The notes: generated by a model not told the origin, from the letters alone. A stretch of 64,000 bases of DNA from Saprospiraceae bacterium (GCA_016714025.1 JADJOB010000001.1:124001-188000), one strand, 5' to 3'; counted from the first letter of the stretch, positions 26,649 through 36,568 are shown. Made by a program: numbers and translations.

Positions 26649-27329
26649 ATGCACATTTCCATAATTAGTTTATTGCCTGAATTACTAAGGAGTCCGTTGG
26701 AGCATTCCATACTCAAACGTGCCCGGGATAAGAAAATATTAGACGTTGAACTAATTGACCTAAGATCATTTGGATTGGGAGCATACAAACAAGTGGACGA
26801 CTACCAATACGGTGGGGCTGCCGGCATGGTCCTTATGATTGAACCTTTGGTCAACTGCATTGAATCTTTAAAATCAAAATACTCATTTGATGAAATTATT
26901 TACCTGAGCCCTGATGGAGAATTACTGAATCAATCCATTGCCAATCAGTTGAGTTTAAAGGGAAACATCCTAATGATATGTGGCCATTACAAAGGGATCG
27001 ATCAACGCGTAAGGGATCATTGGGTTACCCGTGAAATCTCTATAGGCGATTATGTATTATCCGGTGGTGAATTAGCAGCCTGCGTTTTAGTAGATGCGAT
27101 TGGCCGTCTGATTCCAGGTGTTTTAAATGACGAAACTTCTGCATTGACAGATTCATTCCAGGATCAACTGCTCGCTCCACCTGTTTACACACGACCTGCT
27201 GAATACAAAGGACTTCAGGTTCCAAACATTTTGCTGAGTGGCAATCAAGCTCAAATAGAAAACTGGCGTATGGAGCAATCCCTCCAACGTACTCAAGAAC
27301 GGAGACCTGATTTGTTAAAAGAAGAATAA
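26649..27329 (+). CDS. trmD: tRNA (guanine-N1)-methyltransferase TrmD
   Basis: SPOUT methyltransferase making m1G37, essential for reading-frame maintenance. The family start MHISIISLLPE, the GGAAGMVLM loop, the deep-knot SAM site (ISIGDYVLSGGELA) and the C-terminal helical domain (AEYKGLQVPNILLSG... RRPDLL) are all visible. The length of 226 aa is normal. The rpsP-rimM-rplS neighbours found in many bacteria are absent here. Confidence 0.97.
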   Translation: MHISIISLLPELLRSPLEHSILKRARDKKILDVELIDLRSFGLGAYKQVDDYQYGGAAGMVLMIEPLVNCIESLKSKYSFDEIIYLSPDGELLNQSIANQLSLKGNILMICGHYKGIDQRVRDHWVTREISIGDYVLSGGELAACVLVDAIGRLIPGVLNDETSALTDSFQDQLLAPPVYTRPAEYKGLQVPNILLSGNQAQIENWRMEQSLQRTQERRPDLLKEE

Positions 27330-27344
27330 AAATTATCTTTAGGC

Positions 27345-28085
27345 ATGGAGACATGGTATGAACTTGTATTTGGAAGCAGAACCGGTTTTCAGCCTTTTGG
27401 CTTAGAACATCTGATCCCAATCTTGTTTTTTATTTTGATGACTCTGGTATGGATTCGCTGGGCTCAAAACAAAGACAGCACCTTACAATTCCAGTCAGCC
27501 TGGTGGTTTTCAATTTCTCTAGGAGTTGCCGTTTTGTGGTGGATGGTATTTCGATGGTGGAATGGTCGCTTTGATATTCGTGAAGACCTCCCCTTTCATT
27601 TGTGCAATTTATTAACCCTGGTATTTCCAATTGCTTTGTATTATCGATCCCGTTGGTTTTTTGGAATCTTATATTTTTGGGTATTGGCAGGAACCCTACA
27701 AGCAGTAATAACCCCAGATTTAAAAGAACCGTTTCCTCATTTTATTTATTTTCGGTACTGGTGGATTCATTGCGGATTGATCAGCCTGCTCTTTTATGGC
27801 TTGATGGTTTTTAAATGGAAAATTTATTTTTCAGATTTAAAAAATGCATTAATAGGCGCCAATGTTTATCTCGCTTTTTCTTTGGTTGTAAATAACAGTA
27901 CAGGTGGAAATTATTTTTTTTCTATGAGAAAACCAGATGCTGCAACGATGTTGGATTATTTAGGTCCATGGCCCTGGTACTTATTAACCGGTCAATTTTT
28001 AATGGCATTGCTTTTCTTAATGTTTTATTTGCCATTTTATGTGACACGTAAACGTGTGGGAATAAAACTAAAACCTGTTAAATAA
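27345..28085 (+). CDS. TIGR02206/YwaF-like integral membrane protein
   Basis: A 246-aa protein with about six or seven TM helices and the pattern of the TIGR02206 (YwaF) family: FGLEHLIPILFF at the start, a central LPFHLCNLLTL segment and the conserved TGGNYFF... near the end. Function unknown. Begins 15 bp after trmD and is likely in the same transcript. Confidence 0.75.
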   Translation: METWYELVFGSRTGFQPFGLEHLIPILFFILMTLVWIRWAQNKDSTLQFQSAWWFSISLGVAVLWWMVFRWWNGRFDIREDLPFHLCNLLTLVFPIALYYRSRWFFGILYFWVLAGTLQAVITPDLKEPFPHFIYFRYWWIHCGLISLLFYGLMVFKWKIYFSDLKNALIGANVYLAFSLVVNNSTGGNYFFSMRKPDAATMLDYLGPWPWYLLTGQFLMALLFLMFYLPFYVTRKRVGIKLKPVK

Positions 28086-28103
28086 GTTTAATTATCATCA
28101 ATT

Positions 28104-28526
28104 TTAAATTTTATAAGTAAAATTAATTTTTGGAGATTCAAGTTTTTGTTTTTTAGGTTCGGTTTTTAAAACTGTATAATTAACGATCATCTCAGCAGAT
28201 TTGATTGGAATTTTAAACTTAATATTAAAGGTCTTATAATAACGTACTTTAAGATCTCGGATTTTTTCAATTTTAAATTTTAATAGCTTCACCACACGGA
28301 TGGCTTCCTCATCGCAGGAAGGAAATAAACTTGAAATTATCTTTGCATCGATTACATCTCCTTTGTAATTGATTTCTGCTTTCAACACAACCGTACCTTC
28401 AACTTTATGAGGAATCGCATCTTCTGGATATTTCAATTCTTTATAGATAAATTCAGTAATTCCTTTGGGCCCTCCCGGATAATCCGGTTGCGGAATAAAA
28501 TTTCTATGTTTTTTTTCTTTTTTCAA
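28104..28526 (-). CDS. Stand-alone TonB C-terminal-like domain protein
   Basis: A 140-aa protein consisting almost entirely of a TonB-type C-terminal domain: PDYPGGPKGITEFI, ELKYPEDAIPHKVEGTVVLKAEI, then GDVIDAKIISSLFPSCDEEAIRVVKLLKF. There is no N-terminal TM or signal sequence, so it cannot be a normal TonB energy transducer; such proteins in Bacteroidota are often cytoplasmic or of unknown location. It follows the BNR protein by three bases and is likely translated with it. Confidence 0.75.
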   Translation of the reverse strand: MKKEKKHRNFIPQPDYPGGPKGITEFIYKELKYPEDAIPHKVEGTVVLKAEINYKGDVIDAKIISSLFPSCDEEAIRVVKLLKFKIEKIRDLKVRYYKTFNIKFKIPIKSAEMIVNYTVLKTEPKKQKLESPKINFTYKI

Positions 28527-28529
28527 TAT

Positions 28530-31500
28530 TTATTTAATTTCCTTTGGCTTAATGACTTCTAATTGCAAATCGAGTATGGCTTGATTAAACTGCTTTAGTT
28601 CTTGTGTTTTCAATAAATTAAATGCATTCAATTGATCCGCAATGAGTTTGTCAAGTTCTTGTCTGCAGGCTTCTGCCTGGTCGGTAGGCGGATACGAACC
28701 ATGAGCCGTTAAATCAGAAAGATGAGCTAGCTTGTTGGTCAATTTAATTGGATAATTTATGGGATCTTGATTGCTTCTGCTTTTAGTTTGGTACAATTCA
28801 TTTTCAATGCTTGTTAGACTGCTGTCTATCTTTGTTTTTAACTTGGTGAGCCGTTCATATTCTAAATTTTTATTCAAACTTGATGTAAAGTCATTTAATT
28901 GCTTACGGATGTCTCTGATTTGAATTATGCAACGATGCGCTTCATCCAAACGATCTCTGACTTTCTTTACAAACTCATATTGCAGTTGAATGTCTCGAGC
29001 TGACACAGGATATATAGGATCAGCTACGATTTCAAAATTTGTTGAATCTATATTAGAACGACTGTGAATATGCAACTTATAGATTCCAGGCAATGCACGT
29101 GGCCCCGATAAATCAGCACCCCACATGACCATACCGTCAAAACTTTTGGCAGGCTGCACTCTTGGATTGATAATCATTCGATTGCTTCCCGAAATAAGAT
29201 CCAATTTATATTCATTCGATTCCGGGAAATTTGAATAAACACTCACAGTATCATTTCTCTGATCAATACAATATAATTTAATTGTATCCTTTGGATATAA
29301 GGTATCTATGTAATAATGCACAATCAAACCATTTGGATGATTGGTACCGTTTGTCAATGATTCAAAAGTTCCTCCTCCCATTCGGATCATAGGTTTTGGT
29401 TGAAACAACAAAGTCTGAGGCTTGGTCACATTCATTGATTGAATTTGCCGCAATGGATTGATGTCATCAATCATCCAAATACTACGTCCCTGTGTTGCTG
29501 CAATGATAAAATTTTCGCGAATCGTTAAATCTGTAATTGGAACGATTGGTAAATTTAATTGAAATGGTTTCCAATTGGAACCGTCATCAAATGACAGATA
29601 CATGCCATACTCTGTGCCTGCAAATAAAAGTCCTTTGTTTTTATGGTCGGCGCGGATGACTCTTGTAAAATGATCACCGGCAATTCCATTGACGATTAGT
29701 TTCCAGGATTTGCCATTGTCTTCAGTTTTAAATAGGTATGGTTTAAAATCTCCATTTTTATATGCTGTTGCAGCTAAATAACATCCTGCTTCATTGAACG
29801 GATCTGCTTCGAGGCTATTTATTTGCGTCCATTCAGGTAGATTGACCGGTGTCACATTCATCCAACTTTGCCCTCCATTTTTTGTTAAATGAACCAAGCC
29901 ATCATCTGAACCAACCCAAATAGTACCTGATTTAAGCGGAGATTCTACCACGGAAAAAATGGTACAATAATATTCAACAGATGTATTGTCTTTCGTGATG
30001 GGCCCACCCGAAGATTTTAGTTTTGAAGTATCGTTGCGAGTTAAATCCGGACTGATCGTTTCCCACGACTGTCCTTCATTTTCTGTAACATGCAATTTAT
30101 TGGATGCGCAATATAATCGCTTTGGATTGTGGGGTGAAAAGTAAATCGGGAAGTTCCATTGAAATCGATATTTTAATTTTTCTGCTCCATGTCCAATTGG
30201 ATTATCCGGCCACACATTAATATTTCTAGAAATCTTTTTTGAATGATCGTAACGAGTTAAATAACCACCATAAGATCCTCCATAAACGATTTCAGGATTC
30301 AATGGATCCACAGCAATATGACCTGACTCCCCCCCTGCAGTAGGTTCCCAATCTTCCCTTCCGATAGAATAATCAGACGTTCGATGAGCAATCCGAATGG
30401 TACTATTATCTTGCTGAGCTGCATAAATGCGAAATGGAATGTGATTGTCTGTACTTATGCGATAAAACTGAGCCGTTGGTTGATTGTCCAGCGAAGACCA
30501 ATGACGTCCACCATCGTCTGTAATTTGAGCACCCCCATCATCAGCTAAAATCATACGCTGTGAATTTTTTGGATTAATCCACAAGTCATGATGATCCCCA
30601 TGATTTGAAGGCATCGTAACAAATGTTTTACCACCATCCATGGATTTATGAAAAGACACATTTAAAACGTAAACAATATTTTCATTCTGTGGATCTGCAT
30701 ACACTCTTGAAAAATACCAGGCCCGCTGCCGCAATTCTCGATTGCTATTCACAATCGTCCAATTTTGACCGCCATCATCGGATCTAAACAATCCACCATT
30801 TTCATTTTCAACCATGGCATAAATGCGATCATGATTCGACCCACTGACACTGACGGTTACTTTACCCCAAAGGCCTTCAGGGAGTCCTTTGCTTTTTGAA
30901 ATATTCTTCCAGGTATCTCCTCCATCCATACTTTTCCATAATGCAGAACCATTTCCACCACTAGATAATTGATAGGCATTTCGTTGCACATTCCAGCTTC
31001 CAGCATATAAGATGCGAGGATTTTCCGGATCATATACTAAATCGCTGATTCCTGTACTGTCATTTATAAATAATACGCGTTTCCAGATTTTACCACCATC
31101 AATGGTTTTATAGATTCCACGATCCGGACCTGCTTTATAAACATTTCCCAACGCTGCCACTAATACAATTTCTGAATTTTTAGGATGTGTGCGGATTCTT
31201 ACGATGTGCTTTGTCTTTTCTAAACCTATTTTAATCCATGTCTTCCCGCCATCTTCAGTTTTCCAAATGCCATGTCCGGAACTCATGTTTCCTCGAATCG
31301 TTTCCTCCCCTTCTCCAACATAGATTACATTAGGATCTGAAGCAGCCACTTCAACTGAACCAATGCTGCCTCCAAAGAAACCATCAGAAATGTTTTTCCA
31401 GGTTGAACCCCCATTGGTCGTTTTCCAAACCCCACCCCCGGTAGCACCCATGAAATATTCATTCGGTTTGTTTTCAATACCTGCAACTGCACATGACCGA

Positions 31501-31631
31501 CCTCCTCGAAAAGGTCCAACCAATCTCCATTGCATGGATTTATAATATTTTTCATCCCATTTCATCTGCGCATTAACATCACAAAGAAAAACAATGAATG
31601 AAGCCATTAATATTAGTAATCTTGTTTTCAT
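28530..31631 (-). CDS. Exported BNR/sortilin-like beta-propeller protein
   Basis: About 1033 aa. Signal peptide (MKTRLLILMASFIVFLCDVNAQ), then many Asp-box/BNR repeats of the form DGGxxW (GGSTWKNIS, DGGKTWIKI, DGGDTWKNI, DGGQNWTIV, NGGQSWMNV, DNGKSWKLI) making one or two propellers over about residues 40-740. After this come a beta-sandwich region and a helical C-terminal part (about 880-1030). The family is usually annotated as glycosyl hydrolase or VPS10-domain protein, but a sialidase active site is not apparent. I prefer the ATG at 31631 because the signal peptide starts there; the ORF could extend to 31652. It overlaps or abuts nhaD. Confidence 0.85.
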   Translation of the reverse strand: MKTRLLILMASFIVFLCDVNAQMKWDEKYYKSMQWRLVGPFRGGRSCAVAGIENKPNEYFMGATGGGVWKTTNGGSTWKNISDGFFGGSIGSVEVAASDPNVIYVGEGEETIRGNMSSGHGIWKTEDGGKTWIKIGLEKTKHIVRIRTHPKNSEIVLVAALGNVYKAGPDRGIYKTIDGGKIWKRVLFINDSTGISDLVYDPENPRILYAGSWNVQRNAYQLSSGGNGSALWKSMDGGDTWKNISKSKGLPEGLWGKVTVSVSGSNHDRIYAMVENENGGLFRSDDGGQNWTIVNSNRELRQRAWYFSRVYADPQNENIVYVLNVSFHKSMDGGKTFVTMPSNHGDHHDLWINPKNSQRMILADDGGAQITDDGGRHWSSLDNQPTAQFYRISTDNHIPFRIYAAQQDNSTIRIAHRTSDYSIGREDWEPTAGGESGHIAVDPLNPEIVYGGSYGGYLTRYDHSKKISRNINVWPDNPIGHGAEKLKYRFQWNFPIYFSPHNPKRLYCASNKLHVTENEGQSWETISPDLTRNDTSKLKSSGGPITKDNTSVEYYCTIFSVVESPLKSGTIWVGSDDGLVHLTKNGGQSWMNVTPVNLPEWTQINSLEADPFNEAGCYLAATAYKNGDFKPYLFKTEDNGKSWKLIVNGIAGDHFTRVIRADHKNKGLLFAGTEYGMYLSFDDGSNWKPFQLNLPIVPITDLTIRENFIIAATQGRSIWMIDDINPLRQIQSMNVTKPQTLLFQPKPMIRMGGGTFESLTNGTNHPNGLIVHYYIDTLYPKDTIKLYCIDQRNDTVSVYSNFPESNEYKLDLISGSNRMIINPRVQPAKSFDGMVMWGADLSGPRALPGIYKLHIHSRSNIDSTNFEIVADPIYPVSARDIQLQYEFVKKVRDRLDEAHRCIIQIRDIRKQLNDFTSSLNKNLEYERLTKLKTKIDSSLTSIENELYQTKSRSNQDPINYPIKLTNKLAHLSDLTAHGSYPPTDQAEACRQELDKLIADQLNAFNLLKTQELKQFNQAILDLQLEVIKPKEIK

Positions 31632-31641
31632 ACGAATCAAA

Positions 31642-32910
31642 TTAAATAGCAAAATAAATCCACACCCACCCTGTTAAATAGCCAATCAATGCCAATAGGC
31701 TTATACGCTTTAAATACCATTGATAGCTTATTTTTTCTATACCCATGGCAGCAACTCCAGCTGCTGAACCTATGATTAATATACTTCCACCTGTTCCAGC
31801 TGCAAATGCTAATTCATGCCAGAAATGATGATCCAATGGTAAATCATACATTCCAATAGCGCCTGCTACTAATGGCACATTATCGATCACCGCAGAAAGG
31901 ATTCCTAGAACTAAAGCAATGACTGCGGTATCCTGAATGTAGTTATTTAAAAAATCAGCTAGTACTTTTAGCTGGCCTATTACTTCCAAAGCAGAAATTG
32001 CCAATAATATTCCAAGAAAAAATAAAATACTTGGAATTTCAATTCGAGAAAGTGCATTTCTAACGGTAGGTTTAGAAAAATCCTTTTGCGGTGGATACAA
32101 GGAAGGCAAATCCAATTCGGAAATTAACCAAATCACCGCAAGTGCACCCATCATACCAATAAATGGAGGCAAATGAGTTAAGGCCTTTATGATCGGCACC
32201 AAAATCAACAATCCAATACCAAGAAAAAGAAATACTTTAGAAGCTAGGCTTGCTAATTCTTTAGGTTTCTCTGGTAATTCTACATTTTGTTGGAATCGTT
32301 TATTAAATCTTACAATACCAATTGGAATTGCAATACTTAATATAGATGGGATTATTAAAAACTTAATCAATTGTAAGGTACTTACTTTGTGCTCGATCCA
32401 TAACATGGTCGTGGTTACATCACCAATTGGAGACCATGCTCCACCGGAATTTGCCGCTATGACAATAAATCCTGCAAACCAAAATCGATCTTCCTGATGA
32501 GATAATATCTTTCGGATCAGAGAGACCATAACGATGGTTGTAGTTAAATTATCCAAGACAGCAGAAAGAAAAAAAGTTACTATGCTGATAATAATAAGCA
32601 AGGTCCATTTATTCTTAGCTTTTATCCATTGAGAAATTACATCAAATCCATGATGAAGGTCAACCAATTCTACAATAGTCATTGCGCCTAATAGAAAAAA
32701 CAGAATGGAAGCAATTTCACCAAAATGATGAATTAAAATACTGGATACATCGACACCACTTTCAGTTACTGAATCCGGGGACAAAGCAATTAATATCCAA
32801 CAAATTACCCCTGCTAATAAAGCACTGACTGCTTTGTCTATTTTTACCTTATGTTCAAAAATGATTAATAAATATCCAATTAAAAAAACAAGACTAATTG
32901 CTAAAATCAT
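31642..32910 (-). CDS. nhaD: NhaD-type sodium/proton antiporter
   Basis: A 422-aa polytopic protein of the NhaD/ArsB ion-transporter superfamily with about 12 TM helices. Conserved features include LLGAMTIVELVDLHHGFD, the FFLSAVLDNLTTTIVM half-helix, ANSGGAWSPIGDVTTTMLW, and the second inverted-repeat copy GILSAVIDNVPLVAGAIGMY with GTGGSILIIGSAAGVAAMG. Exchanges Na+ (or Li+) for H+. Apparently the first gene of nhaD-BNR-TonB; a near-match to the -7 box (TACCTTG) lies just upstream. Confidence 0.93.
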   Translation of the reverse strand: MILAISLVFLIGYLLIIFEHKVKIDKAVSALLAGVICWILIALSPDSVTESGVDVSSILIHHFGEIASILFFLLGAMTIVELVDLHHGFDVISQWIKAKNKWTLLIIISIVTFFLSAVLDNLTTTIVMVSLIRKILSHQEDRFWFAGFIVIAANSGGAWSPIGDVTTTMLWIEHKVSTLQLIKFLIIPSILSIAIPIGIVRFNKRFQQNVELPEKPKELASLASKVFLFLGIGLLILVPIIKALTHLPPFIGMMGALAVIWLISELDLPSLYPPQKDFSKPTVRNALSRIEIPSILFFLGILLAISALEVIGQLKVLADFLNNYIQDTAVIALVLGILSAVIDNVPLVAGAIGMYDLPLDHHFWHELAFAAGTGGSILIIGSAAGVAAMGIEKISYQWYLKRISLLALIGYLTGWVWIYFAI

Positions 32911-33166
32911 GCTGCTCTGATTTTTTTTGCAAGGTACTAAGATTTATAGAGGAAATTTGAATATATCAACGAGTTATTAGTCTTCAATAACAATCACCGA
33001 ATTATTATTTGCCTTTATCAATACAACTCAAGGTTTCATATTTTATTATTTGATTATTTATATAAAAAAATGGCCTTTTATGAATTTGAATAATTGTACA
33101 ATTCATTTTACCATTTTTTAACCAGTCTATACAATGGCTCAATACTTCAATTTGGATGCTTCTGGT

Positions 33167-33174
33167 TACCTTTG
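33167..33174 (+). promoter_or_regulatory. Candidate -7 promoter element of dusB
   Basis: TACCTTTG, a perfect TAnnTTTG, 8 bp before the preferred ATG at 33182. Transcription would begin at or next to the start codon, giving a leaderless or nearly leaderless mRNA. If translation instead starts at 33134, this element is just coding sequence. Confidence 0.35.
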
Positions 33175-33181
33175 CAGCTCC

Positions 33182-34195
33182 ATGCAAAAATCGGTTACTA
33201 TTGGACCAATCGCATTGCCAGAATTTCCCCTCCTTCTGGCACCTATGGAGGATGTCAGCGATCCTCCTTTTAGGGCGCTGTGCAAACAACAAGGCTGCGA
33301 TCTTATGTTTACCGAGTTTATTTCGGTTGAAGGATTGATCCGAGATGCCCAGAAATCTCTTCAAAAACTAGATATTTATCCTGAGGAACGCCCCATCGGT
33401 GTTCAGATTTTTGGTGCAGAATATGATTCTATGATGAAGGCCGCAGAAATCGTAGAAAAGGCACAACCCGAAATCCTCGATATCAATTACGGCTGTCCGG
33501 TACAAAAGGTAGTTTGCAAAATGGCGGGTGCTGGCATTTTAAAAGACGTGCCCAAAATGGTTAAGCTAACAGAAGCGGTCGTCAAATCGACCAATCTTCC
33601 GGTTACTGTTAAAACCCGCTTGGGATGGGACGATTCCATGATATTTATTGAAGAAGTGGCCGAGCGCCTTCAGGACATTGGTATCAAAGCCTTAACTATC
33701 CATGCGCGGACCCGGTCCCAAATGTATAAAGGGGAAGCTGATTGGAGTTGGATTGCTAAAGTCAAAAACAATCCCAGAATGCATATCCCAATCTTTGGAA
33801 ACGGAGATATCGATCATCCTGTCAAAGCATTAGAATATAAAAACCGCTATGGGGTAGATGGACTTATGATTGGCAGGGCCAGTATTGGATATCCCTGGAT
33901 ATTTCGAGAAATTAAGCATTTCTTTAGTACTGGAAGCCTCCTTGCGCCTCCAACTGCTTCTGAACGTGTAGATGCTGCTCGTCAACATTTAATCAATTCT
34001 ATAAAGTGGAAAGGTGAAAAATTAGGGGTATTGGAAATGCGCAGACACTATACCAATTATTTTAAAGGATTGCCCAATGTAAAAGAATTTAGAATGCGAT
34101 TGGTTACCGAATCAAATCCACAACGAATTTTAGAAATATTGGATCAGCTTGAAATTAGTTATACTTTAGAACCTAATCTCGTTTTTCAGGAATGA
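33182..34195 (+). CDS. dusB: tRNA-dihydrouridine synthase, DusB-like
   Basis: FMN-dependent reductase of specific tRNA uridines. Typical features: LPEFPLLLAPMEDVSDPPFR at the N-terminus, FTEFISVEGLI, the catalytic Cys in INYGCPVQKVVCKMAGAGIL, VTVKTRLGW, TIHARTRSQMYKGEADW, and the FMN phosphate loop GNGDI plus GLMIGRASIGYPW. The start at 33182 gives the usual short N-terminus; the ATG at 33134 would add 16 residues. The stop overlaps the next start (ATGA). Confidence 0.95.
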   Translation: MQKSVTIGPIALPEFPLLLAPMEDVSDPPFRALCKQQGCDLMFTEFISVEGLIRDAQKSLQKLDIYPEERPIGVQIFGAEYDSMMKAAEIVEKAQPEILDINYGCPVQKVVCKMAGAGILKDVPKMVKLTEAVVKSTNLPVTVKTRLGWDDSMIFIEEVAERLQDIGIKALTIHARTRSQMYKGEADWSWIAKVKNNPRMHIPIFGNGDIDHPVKALEYKNRYGVDGLMIGRASIGYPWIFREIKHFFSTGSLLAPPTASERVDAARQHLINSIKWKGEKLGVLEMRRHYTNYFKGLPNVKEFRMRLVTESNPQRILEILDQLEISYTLEPNLVFQE

Positions 34196-35622
34196 ATCAA
34201 TCATTGATATTTAAGCTTGACGCATCTGAACAAAAAATTCTGTCTATCATTTCTGAATCCAGTAAAGAATTAGATGTAAAAGCCTATGCAATTGGGGGCT
34301 TTATCCGTGATAAAATTATTGGCAGGGATTCAAAAGATATCGACATCGTATGTATTGGAGATGGAATTGCCTTGGCTGAACATGTGGCTAGTAAATTTCG
34401 TCCAATGCCAAGTGTTAATGTGTACAGTCGCTTTGGCACGGCAATGATCAAACACAAAGAATTGGAAATTGAATTTGTAGGTGCCCGAAAAGAATCCTAC
34501 CATGTAGATTCCCGCAAACCAACTGTTTACAGTGGAAATTTAAAAGACGATCAATTGCGTCGTGATTTTACAATTAATGCCATTTCAATAAGTCTCAATG
34601 CTGAAAATTATGGAGAAATCATAGATCCGTTTGATGGGATGAAGGATATTGAACAAAAAATAATTCGCACCCCAAACAATCCTGAACAAACTTTTTCCGA
34701 TGATCCGTTGCGAATGTTACGCGCAATCCGTTTTGCAAATCAATTATTATATAAAATTGAAGACAAAACATACGAAGGCATCATTCAATCAAAAGACCGA
34801 TTAAAAATTGTATCCCGGGAACGAATAACTGCTGAACTTGAAAAAATATTGGAATGCGATAAACCTTCAATTGGATTTGACCTCTTATTTAGGACAGGAT
34901 TATTGGAATTAATTTTACCTGAATTGGTTTTATTGCACGGTGCAGAATACCAAAATGGAAAGGGACATAAAGACAATTTCTACCATACCTTGCAAGTAGT
35001 TGATAACCTTGCTTTAAAAACCAGAAACATTTGGTGCAGGTGGGCAGCAGTGTTTCATGACATCGCCAAACCGCAAACCAAACGATTTGATCCAGAACAT
35101 GGGTGGACCTTTCATGGACATGATGCCTTAGGTGCCAACATGATACCAAAATTATTTAAACAGCTGCGATTGCCCCTGGATCACAAGATGAAATATGTAC
35201 AAAAATTGGTACGCTTGCATTTAAGACCAATTGCTTTAACACAAGAAGAAATATCTGATTCAGCATTAAGACGCCTGCTATTTGAAGCCGGGGAAGATTT
35301 AGAAGATTTGCTGCTATTGTGTGAGGCTGACATTACTTCAAAAAACATTACTAAAGTTAATCGCTATCTAAATAATTATTTGATAGTCCGGGAAAAACTT
35401 TATGAATTGGAAGAACGCGATCGGATTCGAAATTGGCAACCTCCTGTAACCGGAGAAGACATAATGAAAACATATAACATTAAACCCGGACGCGAAATAG
35501 GACTTATTAAAACGGCTATTCGCGAAGCCATACTCGACAATCAAATCCCAAATACACGAGAGGCTGCTTTGAAATTAATGGAAGAAAAAGCGATGGAATT
35601 AGGTTTAACAATTAAGAATTAA
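34192..35622 (+). CDS. cca: CCA tRNA nucleotidyltransferase / poly(A) polymerase family with HD domain
   Basis: A 476-aa class II nucleotidyltransferase. The catalytic head has IGGFIRDKIIGRDSKDIDIV (metal-binding DxD), the RRDFTINAISI motif, and DPFDG...TPNNPEQTFSDDPLRMLRAIRFA. The HD domain (about 255-350) contains FHDIAKPQT and the C-terminal part is helical. Adds or repairs the tRNA 3' CCA end. Translationally coupled to dusB, forming a small tRNA-maturation operon. The last residues and stop are encoded by a short repeat (35610-35632). Confidence 0.93.
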   Translation: MNQSLIFKLDASEQKILSIISESSKELDVKAYAIGGFIRDKIIGRDSKDIDIVCIGDGIALAEHVASKFRPMPSVNVYSRFGTAMIKHKELEIEFVGARKESYHVDSRKPTVYSGNLKDDQLRRDFTINAISISLNAENYGEIIDPFDGMKDIEQKIIRTPNNPEQTFSDDPLRMLRAIRFANQLLYKIEDKTYEGIIQSKDRLKIVSRERITAELEKILECDKPSIGFDLLFRTGLLELILPELVLLHGAEYQNGKGHKDNFYHTLQVVDNLALKTRNIWCRWAAVFHDIAKPQTKRFDPEHGWTFHGHDALGANMIPKLFKQLRLPLDHKMKYVQKLVRLHLRPIALTQEEISDSALRRLLFEAGEDLEDLLLLCEADITSKNITKVNRYLNNYLIVREKLYELEERDRIRNWQPPVTGEDIMKTYNIKPGREIGLIKTAIREAILDNQIPNTREAALKLMEEKAMELGLTIKN

Positions 35623-35640
35623 AAATTAAGAATTAAGAAT
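35610..35640. repeat. AATTAAGAATT-type short repeat, copy 1
   Basis: The 23-nt sequence at 35610-35632 is identical to 36563-36585 and continues here as further AATTAAGAATT units up to the next gene. It covers the stop codon of the CCA enzyme gene. Confidence 0.75.
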
Positions 35641-35645
35641 TAAAT

Positions 35646-36104
35646 ATGAAATATTTTGGTATTGTGATATTGATATTCTTTTTTTTACAATGTGGCTTTG
35701 GTCAAACCCTAAATCCAAAATACGACTCTGTGCTGGCTAAAAAACTCATGGCGGATGATTATGGAATGAAAAAATATGTTTTTGTTATTCTCAAAACAGG
35801 ACCAAATAAAACAACTGACAAAGCATTTATTGATAGTTGTTTTACAGGGCATTTCAAAAACATGGGAAGACTTGTAGATTTAGAAAAATTGATTGTAGCT
35901 GGTCCATTCAAAAAAAATCAAAATGAATTTAGAGGACTATTTATTTTAAATGTAACTACATTAGAAGAAGCACAACAATTGCTTGATACTGACCCTGCAA
36001 TAAATGGAGGTTTATTGGTTCCGGAGAGTTATATTTGGTATGGATCAGCAGCCATACCAGAATATTTGGATGAATCGGATAAAATTTGGAAATCAAAACC
36101 TTGA
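35646..36104 (+). CDS. Exported YciI-like protein
   Basis: A 152-aa protein with a signal peptide (MKYFGIVILIFFFLQCGFGQ) followed by a YciI/YCII-type ferredoxin-like domain: KYVFVILKTGPN, the helix FTGHFKNMGRLVDLEKLIVAGPF, and the strand-helix LFILNVTTLEEAQQLLDTDPAI. YciI domains are usually cytoplasmic, so an exported copy is notable but not rare in Bacteroidota. No catalytic assignment possible. Followed directly by the DUF1772-like gene. Confidence 0.75.
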   Translation: MKYFGIVILIFFFLQCGFGQTLNPKYDSVLAKKLMADDYGMKKYVFVILKTGPNKTTDKAFIDSCFTGHFKNMGRLVDLEKLIVAGPFKKNQNEFRGLFILNVTTLEEAQQLLDTDPAINGGLLVPESYIWYGSAAIPEYLDESDKIWKSKP

Positions 36105-36109
36105 GTAAA

Positions 36110-36568
36110 ATGAAGCACTTACTTATTCGTTTTTTATTGATTTTAATTGCAGCTTTATTAGCAGGAACCAGTTTTGGATTATGGATGGGAATAAAGCCGG
36201 AACAATATTCACAATCAGCTTATCTCGAGCTCCAACGAAATTTGGTACAATCATTAAATACTTTGATGATTTCCCTGGTAATTCTTGCATTCATATTATC
36301 ACTACTTGACGGCTATTTCAGTCGCAAACAAAAAATCAATGCAATTTGCTTATTCATTTCGGCTGCTTGCTTTTTAGCATGTATATTAATCTCGCGATTT
36401 GGAAATACCCCAATCCAATTACAAATATTTGAATGGAAAGCAGAAACATTACCAGACAACTGGACCCATTTAAGGGATCAATGGTGGTTATTGCATAAAT
36501 TGAGGACTCTCTGTGAACTCATTGCACTCGTTCTTATCAGTTGGATTACTGTATTTAAATCAAATTAA
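36110..36568 (+). CDS. DUF1772-like four-TM membrane protein
   Basis: A 152-aa protein with four predicted TM helices (about 5-27, 46-66, 75-94 and 130-148). Before the last TM it has NWTHLRDQWWLLHKLRT, similar to the WxxLRxxWexxHxxR pattern of DUF1772 (anthrone-oxygenase-like). Function unknown. I used the ATG at 36110; an in-frame upstream start at 36086 would overlap the YciI-like gene. Confidence 0.55.
   Translation: MKHLLIRFLLILIAALLAGTSFGLWMGIKPEQYSQSAYLELQRNLVQSLNTLMISLVILAFILSLLDGYFSRKQKINAICLFISAACFLACILISRFGNTPIQLQIFEWKAETLPDNWTHLRDQWWLLHKLRTLCELIALVLISWITVFKSN

Noticed and set aside
33005..33364. 119-aa minus-strand frame overlapping the dusB start
   Set aside because: Shadow of dusB; the DusB N-terminus is unmistakable on the + strand.
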